Part shown: positions 4,363 through 5,717 of the stretch, one piece after another | How the letters are laid out: each line of letters begins with the position of its first letter | Position numbering within the stretch: position 1 is the stretch's first letter | NCBI GenBank assembly: GCA_016295615.1 | Contig: JAEDKW010000071.1 | Span: 1 to 5,717 of the forward strand | DNA length: 5,717 bases | Origin: Oscillospiraceae bacterium | GTDB lineage: Bacteria; Bacillota; Clostridia; Oscillospirales; Oscillospiraceae | Direction: 5' to 3' | Notes under the pieces: generated by a model | The model's database searches: none | What the model saw: only the letters and a program-made list of their open reading frames with translations | What the model was told of the DNA's origin: nothing | Translations under genes and position numbers: made by a program

Positions 4363-5717
4363 ATGGTAAGAAAAATGAAGTCCATGGATGGCAACACCGC
4401 TGCCGCGCATGTGAGCTATGCGTTCAGTGAAGTTGCCACGATCTACCCTATCACGCCGTCTTCCCCCATGGCCGACCTTGTCGACCAGTGGTCCGCCAAC
4501 GGTCTGAAAAACATTTTCGGCACCCAGGTCAAGGTCGTCGAAATGCAGTCTGAAGCCGGTGCTGCCGGTGCCGTTCACGGCTCCCTCGGCGCGGGCGCCC
4601 TGACCACCACCTATACCGCATCCCAGGGTCTTCTTCTGATGATCCCCAACATGTACAAGATCGCGGCCGAGCAGCTGCCCGGCGTCTTCCATGTCTCCGC
4701 CCGTACCATCTCCACCCACGCGCTGAACATCTTCGGCGATCACTCCGACGTCATGGCCTGCCGCCAGACCGGTTTTGCCATGCTCTGCGAGGGCAACGTG
4801 CAGGAAGTCATGGATCTCAGTCCCGTGGCTCACCTTGCCGCAATTTCCGGCAGAGTCCCGTTCATCAACTTCTTCGACGGCTTCCGCACCTCCCACGAGA
4901 TCCAGAAGATCGCCGTTTGGGACTATCAGGATCTTGCCGATATGTGCGACATGGAGGCCGTCAAAGCCTTCCGTGAGCACGCGCTCAACCCCGAGCATCC
5001 GCACATGCGCGGCTCCCACGAAAACGGCGACACCTTCTTCCAGCACCGTGAGGCCTGCAACCAGTACTATGACGCGCTTCCCGAAGTCGTCGAGCAGTAT
5101 ATGGACAAGATCAACGCCAAGCTCGGCACCGACTATAAGCTCTTCAACTACTACGGCGCTCCCGACGCCGACCGCGTTATCATCGCGATGGGCTCCATCT
5201 GCGACGTCGCCGAAGAAGTCATCGACTATCTCAACGCCCACGGCGAAAAGGTCGGTCTCATCAAGGTCCGTCTGTACCGTCCGTTCAAGGCGGAGCGCCT
5301 GATCGAAGCCATCCCCGCCACCGTCAGAAAGATCGCTGTCCTCGACCGCACCAAGGAACCCGGCGCACAGGGCGAGCCGCTCTATCTCGACGTGGTCACC
5401 GCGCTTGCCAATGCCGGCAAGACCGGCATTCAGGTCATCGGCGGCCGCTACGGTCTCGGCAGCAAGGATACGCCGCCTTCCTCCGTGTTCGCTGTCTATG
5501 ACGAGCTGAAGAAGGACGCTCCCAAGCGCCAGTTCACCATCGGCATCGTGGACGATGTCACCAACCTCTCCCTGCCCGAGGATAAGAACTGCCCGAACAC
5601 CGCGGCGGAAGGCACCATCGAGTGCAAGTTCTGGGGTCTCGGCGGCGACGGTACCGTCGGCGCGAACAAGAACTCCATCAAGATCATCGGCGACCATACC
5701 GACAAGTATGTTCAGGC
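4363..5717 (+). CDS. nifJ: Pyruvate:ferredoxin (flavodoxin) oxidoreductase, N-terminal part
   Basis: The frame is open from the ATG to the window end, giving 451 codons of a protein that is normally near 1,170-1,200 residues. The enzyme oxidises pyruvate with CoA to acetyl-CoA and CO2 and passes electrons to ferredoxin or flavodoxin. It is cytoplasmic and central to anaerobic fermentation. Domain I (about 1-255) shows YPITPSSPM (28-36), EMQSEAGAAGAVHGSLGAGA (60-79) and VSARTISTHALNIFGDHSDV (111-130). Thr31, Glu64 and Arg114 fall at the positions known in Desulfovibrio africanus PFOR as pyruvate- and thiamine-diphosphate-contacting residues. Domain II follows, with AMGSICDVAEEVIDYL (275-290), VRLYRPF (302-308) and DRTKEPGAQGEPLYLDV (328-344). 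Domain III begins at FWGLGGDGTVGANKNSIKIIG (423-443). The iron-sulfur cluster domain and the C-terminal thiamine-diphosphate domain lie beyond the edge. Codons are strongly biased to C at the third position, as in a highly expressed gene. A strong promoter and ribosome binding site precede it. The fused single-chain form is assumed from the domain order. Confidence 0.97.
   Translation, partial: MVRKMKSMDGNTAAAHVSYAFSEVATIYPITPSSPMADLVDQWSANGLKNIFGTQVKVVEMQSEAGAAGAVHGSLGAGALTTTYTASQGLLLMIPNMYKIAAEQLPGVFHVSARTISTHALNIFGDHSDVMACRQTGFAMLCEGNVQEVMDLSPVAHLAAISGRVPFINFFDGFRTSHEIQKIAVWDYQDLADMCDMEAVKAFREHALNPEHPHMRGSHENGDTFFQHREACNQYYDALPEVVEQYMDKINAKLGTDYKLFNYYGAPDADRVIIAMGSICDVAEEVIDYLNAHGEKVGLIKVRLYRPFKAERLIEAIPATVRKIAVLDRTKEPGAQGEPLYLDVVTALANAGKTGIQVIGGRYGLGSKDTPPSSVFAVYDELKKDAPKRQFTIGIVDDVTNLSLPEDKNCPNTAAEGTIECKFWGLGGDGTVGANKNSIKIIGDHTDKYVQ

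Noticed and set aside
4357..5697. Long open frame of 446 codons on the minus strand
   Set aside because: It is exactly antisense to nifJ, whose motifs are unmistakable. The frame is open because of GC-rich, C-ending codons, and its product has the low-complexity Val/Gly/Asp/Ala make-up of an antisense translation.
1..5717. CRISPR arrays, insertion sequences, tRNA or rRNA genes
   Set aside because: No regularly spaced direct repeats, transposase motifs, terminal inverted repeats with target duplication, or tRNA-like cloverleaf sequence were seen.

Overview
The window looks like an ordinary chromosomal segment from an anaerobic, fairly GC-rich member of the Clostridia. Ruminococcaceae/Oscillospiraceae-like is my guess. 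The reasons are a pyruvate:ferredoxin oxidoreductase gene behind a strong sigma-70-type promoter, a short ThiI of the Firmicutes type without a rhodanese domain, strong AGGAGG-type ribosome binding sites, and strong C/G bias at third codon positions. The taxonomic call is inference from gene content only.

Layout. A divergent intergenic region (about 4001-4362) separates two transcription units. To the right on the + strand, nifJ (pyruvate:ferredoxin oxidoreductase) starts at 4363 and runs off the window edge, leaving the N-terminal 451 residues. To the left on the - strand lies a tight five-gene run, read from right to left: a YifB/ComM-family AAA+ ATPase (4000-2483), an unrecognised four-helix membrane protein of 178 residues (2480-1944), ThiI tRNA sulfurtransferase (1951-779), a 31-residue single-helix membrane peptide (728-633) and a stand-alone PncC/CinA C-terminal amidohydrolase (595-116). 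Gaps are 2 bp, an 8-bp overlap, 50 bp and 37 bp, so one operon is likely. A probable terminator half sits at the left edge of the window.

Regulatory DNA. The nifJ promoter is clear: TTTACA, 17 bp, then an extended TGC-TATAGT. It is followed by a leader with two small stem-loops and an AGGAGGG ribosome binding site. The left operon has a weaker extended -10 promoter next to a perfect 10-bp GC palindrome, and a small hairpin just before the ComM ribosome binding site.

How the genes fit together. NifJ is central anaerobic energy metabolism. ThiI (4-thiouridine in tRNA and/or thiazole sulfur), PncC (pyridine-nucleotide repair) and ComM (DNA branch-migration ATPase) are housekeeping or stress-related functions with no obvious single pathway. 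I found no mobile element, CRISPR array, tRNA or rRNA. I see no convincing new biological system. The least explained items are the two membrane ORFs within the left operon and the structured leaders.
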